36,047 nucleotides of DNA, taken from IMG/VR virus record IMGVR_UViG_3300028840_003592, positions 1 to 36,047 of that record; one strand, written 5' to 3'. The position numbers and the translations under genes were made by a program. Source of the DNA: a virus. The first letter of the stretch is position 1, and every line of letters begins with the position of its first letter. Shown in pieces: positions 21,714-30,565 of this stretch. Under the pieces are notes generated by a model. The model had not been told where the DNA came from, searched no databases, and was given only the letters and a program-made list of their open reading frames with translations.

Positions 21714-23418
21714 AAGGTAATCCTATTGCTTGAGTGTCTAAATTTCCCGATTCCAAATCCGTATAACTGATATCAACAACAAGTGCTTTCTCGTTGTTGC
21801 CTGTTTCGTGAATTTTGAATTGAATTGCATTAACCCTTATTCTAGGTTCAACAGCTTCCAATTCTGATCGTATATGCTGTCTTGCAAGATCCATTAAATC
21901 AGGATCTAATGTTCCCTCAAAAATAAACGGTCGTAATCCTGCACCACGGTTATGCAAAATTCTTTCGCCAACATTGGTCATTACAGTTTGATAAATTCCT
22001 GCTTTTATGCTGTCTGATCTTTGAACAGTTTTAAATTCTCCATTGACAAGACGAATAGGATAATCTAGTCCATAACTGTAGTCCGGTTTTTCTCCCAATT
22101 CTCGAATAGGTATAGCCAAAAGGGGTGAAGCTTCGGACAAGTGAACGAGCAAACGTTCTCCCAATAACATTTGTGCTTGGACAGCAAAATACCAAATTCT
22201 GTTGGATTTAAAGTTAAAGAGTGAGTCAGCAATTCCATCTGAATCCCCATCGTTATCTGACGGATATCCTGTCAAGGTCATTTGATTATAAATCCTGACA
22301 CTCTGCATATCTCCTGCATCAATGTACATTGGCATGAAATAAGGAAGTTGACTCTCATCAATGCTCATCCTGACACGATAAGAATTAGCAATCTGCGGTT
22401 GTTTTTTAGTCCATTTTATTCTGTAGTTACGTTCACCAAGACGTTCAGAATCAAGTTCATCAAGTTGGTCAAGATAATTCAAGCCCCCATTCACGCCCAA
22501 GCCTACCTTTCCATAATCTTGAATATATCCATAGCTTTCAGGAATAGGATCAGTGCCAGTAATATTGCCACGATAATTTTCCATCTCCTCAAGAGTGTCA
22601 ATGGTGTACCAATTAGGAATGGTTTCTATTGTGGGCAAAGTTTCGGAATTTAATTTTTGAGCGGTATTAATGTAGTTATTTCTAATTACATCTGTAAAAT
22701 CAGTAGAACCACTGTCTAGAATAAGAGCTTGAATTATATTATTGCGGATATCTACAGTTGCCGAAGAATTAAGGTCGGTAATTTTGAGAATACCGTCAAA
22801 TATATTATTAAGTGTAGTTATTGTGCCTGTGTATGTAGAAAGGATTTCAAGCCCATTTACGCCTGTTTCGTCAAAAAGGGTATTCTCGATATGGGAAACA
22901 GCCGAAACCCCCTTAGAAAGCCTTATTCCGGCGTTTAAATAGGCAGAAATAAGCACATTATCGAGTATAAAGCCCTCTCCTTCGCAATGGCTGAACTTAT
23001 TCATGGTATCATAAGATGAGATATAAGATTTCTGATAGCGATCTGCAACCATAATAAATTTGCCAACGTAATTTCCATTAGTTACAGTTAATATCGCATC
23101 AGCAGGAAGATACAGGCTCATGCCTTCTTCAACCGCAATTATCTCATCATCTGTAATTGTGAGAAGTATGCGATCAGACGGATCAAGAGCAGAGCCATTA
23201 AGCACAATGTCGCCAGAAATAATAGAGCCAATCTCTCGGACATAGCTACCTCCTTGCGGATTAGCTTCATCCTTCCAACAATAGATCTTTCCATCGTTTT
23301 CAGGCATAGCCGTAGTTGCATTTAATTTCGCTTGAGTGCTTCCCAAATTAATAGTACCCTGAGAAGTCCATCCCAAGCCGTTAGTAATATTAATTGGTAG
23401 TGTATATTGTTCTCTCAC
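21700..23418 (-). CDS. gp25-like baseplate wedge protein fused to beta-helix
   Basis: A 572-residue protein. The last 100 residues (about 471-572) match the gpW/gp25 wedge domain: IYQTVMTNVGERILHNRGAG, then a helix, RIRVNAIQFKI and VVDISYTDL. That domain normally makes up a whole protein of 110-150 residues that starts sheath assembly. Here about 470 residues precede it. A stretch at about 150-245 has the asparagine-rich ladder of a parallel beta-helix (ENTLFDETGVNGLEI, LNNIFDGILKITDLN, IRNNIIQALIL). A fibronectin-like region at about 340-445 contains a calcium-site-like DNDGDSDGIAD. The 5' end overlaps the 98-residue gene by four bases. The fusion is unusual and might place a surface domain on the baseplate rim. 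Confidence 0.82.
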   Translation of the reverse strand: MREQYTLPINITNGLGWTSQGTINLGSTQAKLNATTAMPENDGKIYCWKDEANPQGGSYVREIGSIISGDIVLNGSALDPSDRILLTITDDEIIAVEEGMSLYLPADAILTVTNGNYVGKFIMVADRYQKSYISSYDTMNKFSHCEGEGFILDNVLISAYLNAGIRLSKGVSAVSHIENTLFDETGVNGLEILSTYTGTITTLNNIFDGILKITDLNSSATVDIRNNIIQALILDSGSTDFTDVIRNNYINTAQKLNSETLPTIETIPNWYTIDTLEEMENYRGNITGTDPIPESYGYIQDYGKVGLGVNGGLNYLDQLDELDSERLGERNYRIKWTKKQPQIANSYRVRMSIDESQLPYFMPMYIDAGDMQSVRIYNQMTLTGYPSDNDGDSDGIADSLFNFKSNRIWYFAVQAQMLLGERLLVHLSEASPLLAIPIRELGEKPDYSYGLDYPIRLVNGEFKTVQRSDSIKAGIYQTVMTNVGERILHNRGAGLRPFIFEGTLDPDLMDLARQHIRSELEAVEPRIRVNAIQFKIHETGNNEKALVVDISYTDLESGNLDTQAIGLPYGTF

Positions 23419-23711
23419 GTTATTGCTCCTGTGCCACTTCCAGAGCCGGGACCAGATACACCTACGCCAGTAGTAACGCCAGATACAGATGCAACAGTTA
23501 CAGTAGTGTTGACTGTTCCAGTTCTGATATAAGCATCAATACGAGCAGATAATTTATCTGCCCATGCATCAGCTATCTGATCTATTTTATTATTTTGATC
23601 TGATTTTTGTTGAGCAGTTAAGCCCAAAGAATCCTGATTTAAAAAATCAGTAAATAAAGAAATAAAATCTGATTTTAAATCAGCTTTAAAAGTAACTACA
23701 TTTAATGCCAT
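23415..23711 (-). CDS. Small baseplate-region protein, glycine-rich tail
   Basis: A 98-residue protein between the spike and gp25-like genes. Residues 1-65 look helical (FKADLKSDFISLFTDFL, IDQIADAWADKLSARIDAYI). The last 33 are a threonine/valine/glycine low-complexity tail (TVTVASVSGVTTGVGVSG, then GPGSGSGTG). Small proteins of this shape occur at this place in related tail clusters, and I recall no assigned function. The start overlaps the stop of the spike gene by one base. Confidence 0.65.
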   Translation of the reverse strand: MALNVVTFKADLKSDFISLFTDFLNQDSLGLTAQQKSDQNNKIDQIADAWADKLSARIDAYIRTGTVNTTVTVASVSGVTTGVGVSGPGSGSGTGAIT

Positions 23712-24649
23712 TAGTCTTTACCCTCATATCCAACATAGTTATTCTTAGACAAGTAATAATTAGCTTGTCCTTCACTTTTTGCTAAATTATGAAAAGGCAC
23801 AAGCAAAGAAGTAATTAAAGCTTTTAAAGCCGCACCTCCATCAGACGGAACAGGAACCCAGTTATTAAGTACATCAAAAAGATTATCAAGATATGCCTTG
23901 AGTTTATCTCCGAGTACCTGATGCTCTGCATTCTCATCTGCGCCAAGGCGAATCTCTCCGTCCTTGCCTGCATCAATAATAACCTTTCCCTTGGAGGTAA
24001 AGTTTTTTATTATAAGCTCATTATCTTCGGTATCATGGGTAATCTCAAAAGCCTTTTTCCCATCAGTGCCTTTTGTACGCAAGATAAAGTATGTTTTTCC
24101 GTCAACCTGTTCAACGAGAATACGGTTGCCCATAGGATCTTCCATACCCCAATGGAAATCCCTACTTGCATCAATTTTTTCCAGAGCTTTTTCAAGAGTA
24201 TCTTTTAAAGAAGCATCTCTTAAATGCTGTCGGTTTAAATCATCGTTGGCAAAAAAGACAATTCCACCTGGGGTTTTCACAGGAGTAAATCTGTCGGGAA
24301 CATTGAAACTTTTGGCTTCGGTATCTTCAACGACATTTATATTGCCTGATTTGTCCTTTTCAATTTTATAGACCGCCGCATTTCCTGTCCGTTCAGCTAT
24401 ATCTCCAACATAATTTTCAACGCATCGTCTTGGACGATAGCCCATGATAATAAGATCAGAGGTATCTTGTTTTCGTGTAGTTACCCACACATATTCCCCG
24501 ACAGCAGGAAGCTGAAAAGTACGAAAAGGCATACAAACATCAGCCCATGTACCTCTTTTGGGATTGCCATGAATCTCAGGAACAGACACAAACATTCTGC
24601 CTAATCCTTGAGGGTCAATGTTATTTAATACTCTCGCTTCATAAAACAT
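23711..24649 (-). CDS. Baseplate spike protein, gpV/gp5-like OB-fold
   Basis: A 312-residue protein. The first 90 residues form the OB-fold domain of tail spikes: FYEARVLNNIDPQGLGRMFV, then WADVCMPF, LPAVGEYVWVTT and LIIMGYRPR. A middle part (about 110-180) is variable. Next comes a strand-rich repeat typical of the spike beta-prism: NELIIKNFTSKGKVIIDAG and GEIRLGAD. The C-terminus is helical and ends KNNYVGYEGKD. Unlike T4 gp5 it has no visible lysozyme domain. It sits beneath the hub (24665-26701) and should form the cell-piercing tip. Confidence 0.85.
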   Translation of the reverse strand: MFYEARVLNNIDPQGLGRMFVSVPEIHGNPKRGTWADVCMPFRTFQLPAVGEYVWVTTRKQDTSDLIIMGYRPRRCVENYVGDIAERTGNAAVYKIEKDKSGNINVVEDTEAKSFNVPDRFTPVKTPGGIVFFANDDLNRQHLRDASLKDTLEKALEKIDASRDFHWGMEDPMGNRILVEQVDGKTYFILRTKGTDGKKAFEITHDTEDNELIIKNFTSKGKVIIDAGKDGEIRLGADENAEHQVLGDKLKAYLDNLFDVLNNWVPVPSDGGAALKALITSLLVPFHNLAKSEGQANYYLSKNNYVGYEGKD

Positions 24650-24664
24650 TTAAAAAGCATTCTC

Positions 24665-26701
24665 CTATACAATGACATTAGAAGATGAAATACCTTCTTC
24701 TGTTAATTCCCAAGGTTGTTCAATGGGCTTTCCATATAGTATTGAAAGAGCTTCTTCATAAGACACCATAGGAATGTCAGAATCTATTAAAACAAATTCT
24801 TCAACATCTTCATCGTGCGTATGCTTAGAAAGAATATTTTTATTTGGAAGCCCATTATTAATTAAGGCATCATAATCATCACTAGATAAGTGATGTCTTA
24901 AACTCGGATGAATTTTAGGATCTTCGGAAGCAACACGATCCCAAAATAAACTTGGCTCTAGGAAAAATTTACTTTTCCAGAGTCCTATAAATCCGTTTTT
25001 TCCTTCTTGGTTATTTTTTAACATTGCCTGTCGATCAATAGCGGTTATTCCTTGAATGGCTCTTGTTTTGCACTTCATACGCATAGTATAGCCGTTAGCT
25101 GTCCAATCGTGAGTAATTTCTTCAATGCGATAATTGCCATCAAAACGTTGTCCGGCTTCGGCATCTCCACTCATACCAATTATCTGAATGGTCATTCCTG
25201 CCATGATTTCTGGATTGCCCTCAAGAGTAACCTCTGCTTCAAGAATATCGGCTTCGGTTTGAGTAATAGATTTTATAAATTCTTCAATGGCAGAATTGTA
25301 AATGCTGTTTATAATTAAAGATCCTCCTGATTGGTCATAAACATCTTGGCGCACATCCTTTGAAGGAATAACTCTTATGTCTTTTGGATCTCCTAAAGGC
25401 TTATCTCCTGCAAAATTTTGCATTCTGTATAAATGTGTAGTTACATTATTTATATAATCTTCTCCCTTAGTTTCAGCAATAGAGCTTCTTATATAATTAA
25501 CCATCCCATTTTCTTCATCATATTCCATTGCGTAGTAGTCAACACCTATTTTCAGAATGTTCAATTTAGGCGTAAAGGAAATAAGTTTTCCATCGAAATT
25601 TATATCTTCGGCATTCTGAGGATTACCATAGACATAAACAAAATCTGGAACAGGTTTTATTATCGGGGGCATGAAGAACAGACAACGATCTTTTACAAAG
25701 ATATCAAAATTGTGCCGTCCTGCCAAGTACTGTAAATAATCAGAATAGCCGATAGAAAGTTTTTGAGTGGCTTTGTTGGTACGGACACGAGGATCATAAC
25801 AGGTCATAGTAGAATAGGTATTTCCACCCTCTCCTGTCATGGCTATGAAGCATTTTTTAATAGTGTATTCATCTCCAAAGAGTGCTTTTGCTTTTTTATT
25901 ATATCTTTTCATTACTTTGGCAACAACTTGACTGTCACGAAGCCCAACAGTTTCAATGAGCTGTTTATTTGATCCATAAACTTTAGTTTTTTCAGTAGTG
26001 TTTGTCCTTCCCTTTTTCTCACTCCAACGGAGATTTTCGCTCGTTCTATCAGCTTGAAGAAGCGGATTTCTTCGATCCCCTCCCTTGGTTTTAATACCTT
26101 TTGATATATTAAGAGCTAATTCAACGCTTTCCTTTGTAGCATTGCTCATATAGAATTGCTCAAGTGGTAAAGGTTCTCCTTTTTCACCCTCAAGCATCAT
26201 TGTCAAATCGCTGTTCTTCAATCTTGGATTTCCCATAAATGTAAATCTGTCGGTGACAAGAATGCTGATATTTGGAGTGCCTTGAGAATTATATGAAAAG
26301 CTCATGTGAGAAATTTGACCTTTTAGGCGGAGCCTTAATTTAGAAAAATTATTGCCAGAATAATATCCCATATAAATAGAAACAGCCAAGCCTTCGGCTA
26401 AAAATTGTCCTTCCGTTTCCTTAACGTCTAAATCATCCCCGAACAAAGCAACCCTACGAATAGCATTATCAAACATCTTGCTCGTAAATTTTCCCCCTTC
26501 ATTGTCAAGGGTAATCTGAGCAGAGTCATATCCCATGAACGTATCAGTGACACTCACAGCGATAATATGCTCGTGCAGTATTTTGTTCATAGGGCTTTCG
26601 CTTAATATCTGATATGGATCAGGAGAAAATTTCTTAATCTCCTCATCATAGTCAAAAAGACCATCATCAAAAAAGCAAAAGGTTTTCGGGTTTTTTATCA
26701 T
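24665..26701 (-). CDS. Baseplate hub protein, gpD/gp27-like
   Basis: A 678-residue hub protein, longer than P2 gpD (about 390). Recognisable parts are an N-terminal beta domain (VSVTDTFMGYDSAQITLDN, RLRLKGQISHMSFSYNSQG) and the C-terminal barrel EAEVTLEGNPEIMAGMTIQI, then GNYRIEEITHDWTANGYTMR. That C-terminal pattern is characteristic of gpD-type late control proteins. A final 110-residue extension (about 565-678) is acidic and ends near EGISSSNVIV. A central insert contains SGGSLIINSIYNSAIEEFIKS. The trimer joins the tail tube to the spike encoded next. The start overlaps the stop of the small upstream gene by four bases. Confidence 0.85.
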   Translation of the reverse strand: MIKNPKTFCFFDDGLFDYDEEIKKFSPDPYQILSESPMNKILHEHIIAVSVTDTFMGYDSAQITLDNEGGKFTSKMFDNAIRRVALFGDDLDVKETEGQFLAEGLAVSIYMGYYSGNNFSKLRLRLKGQISHMSFSYNSQGTPNISILVTDRFTFMGNPRLKNSDLTMMLEGEKGEPLPLEQFYMSNATKESVELALNISKGIKTKGGDRRNPLLQADRTSENLRWSEKKGRTNTTEKTKVYGSNKQLIETVGLRDSQVVAKVMKRYNKKAKALFGDEYTIKKCFIAMTGEGGNTYSTMTCYDPRVRTNKATQKLSIGYSDYLQYLAGRHNFDIFVKDRCLFFMPPIIKPVPDFVYVYGNPQNAEDINFDGKLISFTPKLNILKIGVDYYAMEYDEENGMVNYIRSSIAETKGEDYINNVTTHLYRMQNFAGDKPLGDPKDIRVIPSKDVRQDVYDQSGGSLIINSIYNSAIEEFIKSITQTEADILEAEVTLEGNPEIMAGMTIQIIGMSGDAEAGQRFDGNYRIEEITHDWTANGYTMRMKCKTRAIQGITAIDRQAMLKNNQEGKNGFIGLWKSKFFLEPSLFWDRVASEDPKIHPSLRHHLSSDDYDALINNGLPNKNILSKHTHDEDVEEFVLIDSDIPMVSYEEALSILYGKPIEQPWELTEEGISSSNVIV

Positions 26702-26922
26702 TTTGCTATTATTTTCTTGCTAGGCTCCGCATCGAACATGAAGCCTATGTTGTTATCATTCATAACTTCATTATATAACAGATTGCTTCCTTTGACAACA
26801 TTGGCAACGTTGTCTAAGCGTTCCCTGCCAAGAGGCAAAGACAGATTATCCTTTTGAGAGAGAACCTGTCTCTTTCCTTCGGGAATGTTTATAGATTGAT
26901 TTCTGAAAGTAGTCGTTTTCAT
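26698..26922 (-). CDS. Small baseplate-linker protein, 74 residues
   Basis: A 74-residue protein in the place where P2-like and many myovirus clusters carry gpX or a LysM protein, between the tube initiator and the hub. The visible segment NVVKGSNLLYNEVMNDNNIGF could be a reduced LysM-like unit, but I cannot show the full motif. A GGAG lies before its start, which overlaps the upstream stop (TAATG). A role in linking tube and hub is inferred from position. Confidence 0.6.
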   Translation of the reverse strand: MKTTTFRNQSINIPEGKRQVLSQKDNLSLPLGRERLDNVANVVKGSNLLYNEVMNDNNIGFMFDAEPSKKIIAK

Positions 26923-27824
26923 TATGCGCTCCCCGGTACAGGAACACCTCTGATAGATCCATCAGATAAATCCCCAAGTTGCCGTTGATACAGTGTAGAA
27001 TAAACCACATCATCCTCAAGGTTCTTATTTTCAAGAACGCAAAAACCTAAATTTAACATACATCGAGTTATGTTCATGCGCCAATCTGATTTTTGAATTT
27101 CCACATCACAGGTTTCACAATAACAACGTACCATCCAATCCTGATACGCAACGAAAAGCTCTGGTATGCGCTTTGTCTTTTTGTCCGGTCTGCAAAGACG
27201 CTCATACCAATTAATGACAGGAGCCAATGAAGCCAAGCCTGTTTCAAAAGGATCTTCTGCACCTCCTTCAATTGCCGAAGCGGTGTGATAAGTTTGTAGT
27301 TCCCTGATAGTGGGAAACAATCCGATTGCGCCCTCTACAGCACTCGCTAGTAAAGATCCATCGGTATTATTCCACAAGGACGCATCGAACATCAATTGAA
27401 AGCTGAATTTCTGCGGAGGAATATCAGCTTGGTGAAAACGAGGTTTATTACCCGGAATATTTATTTGAGCAATGCCTGATCGGGTAGATCTGCTCCATGT
27501 TGTAGGATTATACATAAAGAACATGGCATTGCTGAATATTTCATCATTGAAAAATAATTTTTCGTAGTTACGCTTAAATCCCTGTGCAGGAAAGAACATT
27601 GAGTTTAAAGACTCTTTCTCACGTTCAACGGCTTTCTTCAAGCCTCTAATGCCTGTGTTCTCGGCATAGATATTATAAATGGAGTTGTAGCGTGTCTCTC
27701 CAATGATTTCCTGCGGATCAGAGAGTTTTATAATAGCACCCTTACGAACAGTCCTTTCCCAAGGAGTGCCTGTAATGCGCCCTGCAAGGGCTTTATTCAT
27801 CATGGAGAATGCTTGACCCCACAT
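26922..27824 (-). CDS. Tube initiator protein, CIS-tube/gp53-gp48-like
   Basis: A 300-residue protein resembling the contractile-injection-system tube family, whose members start the inner tube at the baseplate (T4 gp48/gp54 analogues). Its hallmark is FMYNPTTWSRS, then INIPGNKPRFHQADIPPQKF and SFQLMFDASLW: an F-x-x-NP strand, a polar loop and a second strand ending in L-x-FD. The distal part IQKSDWRMNITRCMLNLGFC fits the second half of the fold. It is next to the tape-measure gene with a one-base overlap, as expected for this family. Several cysteines (RCYCETCDVE) are clustered and could bind metal. Confidence 0.72.
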   Translation of the reverse strand: MWGQAFSMMNKALAGRITGTPWERTVRKGAIIKLSDPQEIIGETRYNSIYNIYAENTGIRGLKKAVEREKESLNSMFFPAQGFKRNYEKLFFNDEIFSNAMFFMYNPTTWSRSTRSGIAQINIPGNKPRFHQADIPPQKFSFQLMFDASLWNNTDGSLLASAVEGAIGLFPTIRELQTYHTASAIEGGAEDPFETGLASLAPVINWYERLCRPDKKTKRIPELFVAYQDWMVRCYCETCDVEIQKSDWRMNITRCMLNLGFCVLENKNLEDDVVYSTLYQRQLGDLSDGSIRGVPVPGSA

Positions 27825-30421
27825 TATACGCCTCCTGCGAGTCGAGAAGCAAAAACATTTCCACCCATCTGAGTCATCATGGTGCGCCTTGTAAATTCAT
27901 CAAAGATCTCTCTGAATATAGGTGGCAGTAATTCCTGTGTCTTGCGAGTGTTGTTTGCGGTTTCTTCGGTATTCTCGTTACCTTCTTCCATTAATTTAGC
28001 ATGGTTGCCAAATAAACGAGTGATGTTTTCAACAAGAAATTCCGTGTCTTTGGATTTTGTAGAAAGTGCTTCTTTAATTAGTTCTGGAGCACCTCTCTGC
28101 TGAATTTGCTTTTCAAGAAATTTATTTTGAGCCGCAGTTAATTTTTGAGTTCCAGAAGGAATACCGGGAAGCTCTGCTCCCCCAATCCTGATTCCGTGAC
28201 GATATATTTCCTTAACCCATTGTTCAGGAGTTAATTCTTTTCCGGCTTCTCCAAGAATCATGTTAGCAATAGAGGCACCACCTTCTTCTCCTGTCATAAA
28301 AGGCATTAATAATTTAGATTGTAATAGTCCTTGTCCTTTAATCTTGCCTGTTAAAGTTCCCTTTAAAATTTCTGACGCACCAGAAATTTTAGCCTCTGCC
28401 ATTCCAGCATAAGGAGCACCCGGTTCTCCTGCAAGTTTCTTAAAGCTTTTTTCTCCTCTGATGTAAGACATTAAATTTTTAATGGCTAATGCTCGTTCAG
28501 TAGCAGTTCCCTTTCTGCCTAAGACCATCTCAGCCGCTTTTCTTCTTCTTTCCCTAATCTGATCAAGCACAGAAGTTTTCCATTCTGTATATTCTCGATT
28601 CCATTGTTTTTGTTGTTCAGTTTCAAGAATTCCACCGGGAAGGGTGCGAAGTGCCTCAAGCTGTTGAGCCGAAGTAATCATACTTTCTCTTAAAGCAGAA
28701 ACTCTTTTTGCAGTAATAGGCATTACTTCTAATCCGCCTTTACCAACAGTTAATTTGCCTTTTTGCCACGCTTCTCCTAAAATTACTCTTTTTTCTCCCT
28801 TTTCTCCTGTAGTTTCTTCAAGATATTTGTACAAGCCTACATCACGATACATTTTTTCAGCCGCAAACTTTGATATACGCTTACCTATAAGCTGAGTTTG
28901 AATATATTGATGTATTTTTTCATAGGCTTCTTTTGTTTCAGGAGATTTAGCGGGCATTCCTTCAAAGAGTGTTCCTTTTCCTCCAACTTCTGTATATTCT
29001 TTTAATTGCCTTGCTCCCTCTCGCAATTGAGTGGCGATAGATGTGTATTCTTCTGTTTGATAACCACGAGCTATGCTGACAAGTTTATCTGTTTCTTCTC
29101 GGCTCTTTTTGATCATCAAATAAATTTTATAGATGCCTGCTCCAACTAAAGCAAGTGCGCCTACAACGCCTGCAAAACGTAAAGCAACTCCCAATCCAGT
29201 AACAGAAGCTTGTGCTACTCTAGCAGTAACGCCCACAGAGCCAAGCAATGCTCTCATTCTTGTCAATAAGCCAAGAGAAACGGCAATTCCTCCTGTAAGA
29301 CTCGATACCCCCAAAGCAAGTGCTCCGAACAGAGTAACGTATTTAACAATTTGAGGATGCAATTTTACAATGTTTACAAGCGTCTTAGCTATGGATAAAA
29401 AGTATTTTGCAAGAACCATTATGGATTCTGTCATGCCAGTAAATACTTTAGCAATTGCCTGCACAGATTCCTTATCTCTACGAAAAGCTTTAAGGTAGGA
29501 AAAAATCTGCTGAAAGTATGGTGTCATTTCCTCAATAGATTTTCTGAACACATCATAAGCCAAGTTGGTCATAACGTCTTTAATATTATCCAAGGCGAAA
29601 CGTGCAGTATGCTCCACAGATTTCATTAAACCGCCGAATTTATCTGTAATGCCCTGCATAATGACATTAAATCGTTGCTGTGTGCTCATGGTTTTGTCTA
29701 TTCGTGCTCTGATCTCATCAATTATATTGAGGGGAATATCGAAACGCATCTGCAATGAACGCCACTGTCCAGAAAGAGCATTCCTGATGGCGAACAATGC
29801 ACCTTGCATTCCCTGTTGAGGAACGAGAGTAGCCAAATCAGACAACGATTTAAGAGAAGATTGAATCTCCCCTTTCTTAGTGACCATCTCAGAAAAAGGA
29901 TTGATTTTCAAAACGCCGAGAGAGCGTGTGACATCGAGAACTTCACGAGTGGAAATATTGGTTTCCTGTGCAATGTTTAAAGCGTCACGCATTACAGCCT
30001 GAGATTTTCTACCAAAGGCGAAATCTAATCCACCTTTAATATATTCAAAAGATGTTCCAATATCAAAAAGCTGTCCATAAACGCCAGAGAATCCTCTCAT
30101 TATTGCTTTTGACACGTTAAGGCTTCTTTGTCCAACGAAATCGAACATATTGGCAAGATCATGGAGTCTGGAAATATTCGTGTGAGAGGCGATATCAGTG
30201 ATAGATTTTCCGGCTTGTCTCGCTCCTCTCTTGGCACTATCAATAGACTTTGCCAGAGTCATCATCTTTCTCGTTAATTTGGAGGATGCCTGTGCTGTTA
30301 AATGAGAAGAACGAGCCAGTTGCTCTTGGGCTTTAGCCATTTGACCGAACATTTGGGCGGCTGCTTTTCCACCTTTTGTCCGTAAATCAAATTTAAAAGC
30401 GTATTCTTTACCTCTTGCCAT
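27824..30421 (-). CDS. Tape measure protein
   Basis: An 865-residue tape measure, which sets tail length and is ejected before DNA. The N-terminal 100 residues are alanine/lysine/glutamine-rich helix. A conserved-type region follows at about 130-300 (IAQETNISTREVLDVTRSLG, QGALFAIRNALSGQWRSL). Two hydrophobic spans lie at about 361-387 and 405-437, common in tape measures and thought to enter the host membrane. The C-terminal half is charged helix. By the usual rule of about 0.15 nm per residue the tail would be roughly 130 nm (inference). It directly follows the chaperone frameshift region, the classical arrangement. Confidence 0.9.
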   Translation of the reverse strand: MARGKEYAFKFDLRTKGGKAAAQMFGQMAKAQEQLARSSHLTAQASSKLTRKMMTLAKSIDSAKRGARQAGKSITDIASHTNISRLHDLANMFDFVGQRSLNVSKAIMRGFSGVYGQLFDIGTSFEYIKGGLDFAFGRKSQAVMRDALNIAQETNISTREVLDVTRSLGVLKINPFSEMVTKKGEIQSSLKSLSDLATLVPQQGMQGALFAIRNALSGQWRSLQMRFDIPLNIIDEIRARIDKTMSTQQRFNVIMQGITDKFGGLMKSVEHTARFALDNIKDVMTNLAYDVFRKSIEEMTPYFQQIFSYLKAFRRDKESVQAIAKVFTGMTESIMVLAKYFLSIAKTLVNIVKLHPQIVKYVTLFGALALGVSSLTGGIAVSLGLLTRMRALLGSVGVTARVAQASVTGLGVALRFAGVVGALALVGAGIYKIYLMIKKSREETDKLVSIARGYQTEEYTSIATQLREGARQLKEYTEVGGKGTLFEGMPAKSPETKEAYEKIHQYIQTQLIGKRISKFAAEKMYRDVGLYKYLEETTGEKGEKRVILGEAWQKGKLTVGKGGLEVMPITAKRVSALRESMITSAQQLEALRTLPGGILETEQQKQWNREYTEWKTSVLDQIRERRRKAAEMVLGRKGTATERALAIKNLMSYIRGEKSFKKLAGEPGAPYAGMAEAKISGASEILKGTLTGKIKGQGLLQSKLLMPFMTGEEGGASIANMILGEAGKELTPEQWVKEIYRHGIRIGGAELPGIPSGTQKLTAAQNKFLEKQIQQRGAPELIKEALSTKSKDTEFLVENITRLFGNHAKLMEEGNENTEETANNTRKTQELLPPIFREIFDEFTRRTMMTQMGGNVFASRLAGGV

Positions 30422-30427
30422 AAGAAA

Positions 30428-30565
30428 TCACTTTTTTAAGTGTTCACATAACAGCTTTCTTTTTGTCTTAGGCAAACAGAGTGCTTCTGTTTTCGTCCAG
30501 TGTAGTTCGGAGCTTATTTTGATAACTTCAGCAAGAAGCTGATGGTCTGGAGTTATCAGACTCCG
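30428..30565 (-). CDS. Frameshift extension of tail assembly chaperone
   Basis: After a -1 shift on T TTT TTC (30565-30571) the ribosome would read CGG AGT CTG and 42 further codons to a TGA ending at 30428. That makes a product of about 337 residues. The extension contains LLAEVIKISSELHWTKTEAL and then LPKTKRKLLCEHL, a helix pair ending in a W...LP..KR.ll pattern that I recall from C-terminal extensions of other chaperones. The extension has no ribosome-binding start of its own. It is placed exactly between the chaperone and the tape measure, as in lambda G-T and P2 E-E'. Confidence 0.7.
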   Translation of the reverse strand, partial: RSLITPDHQLLAEVIKISSELHWTKTEALCLPKTKRKLLCEHLKK

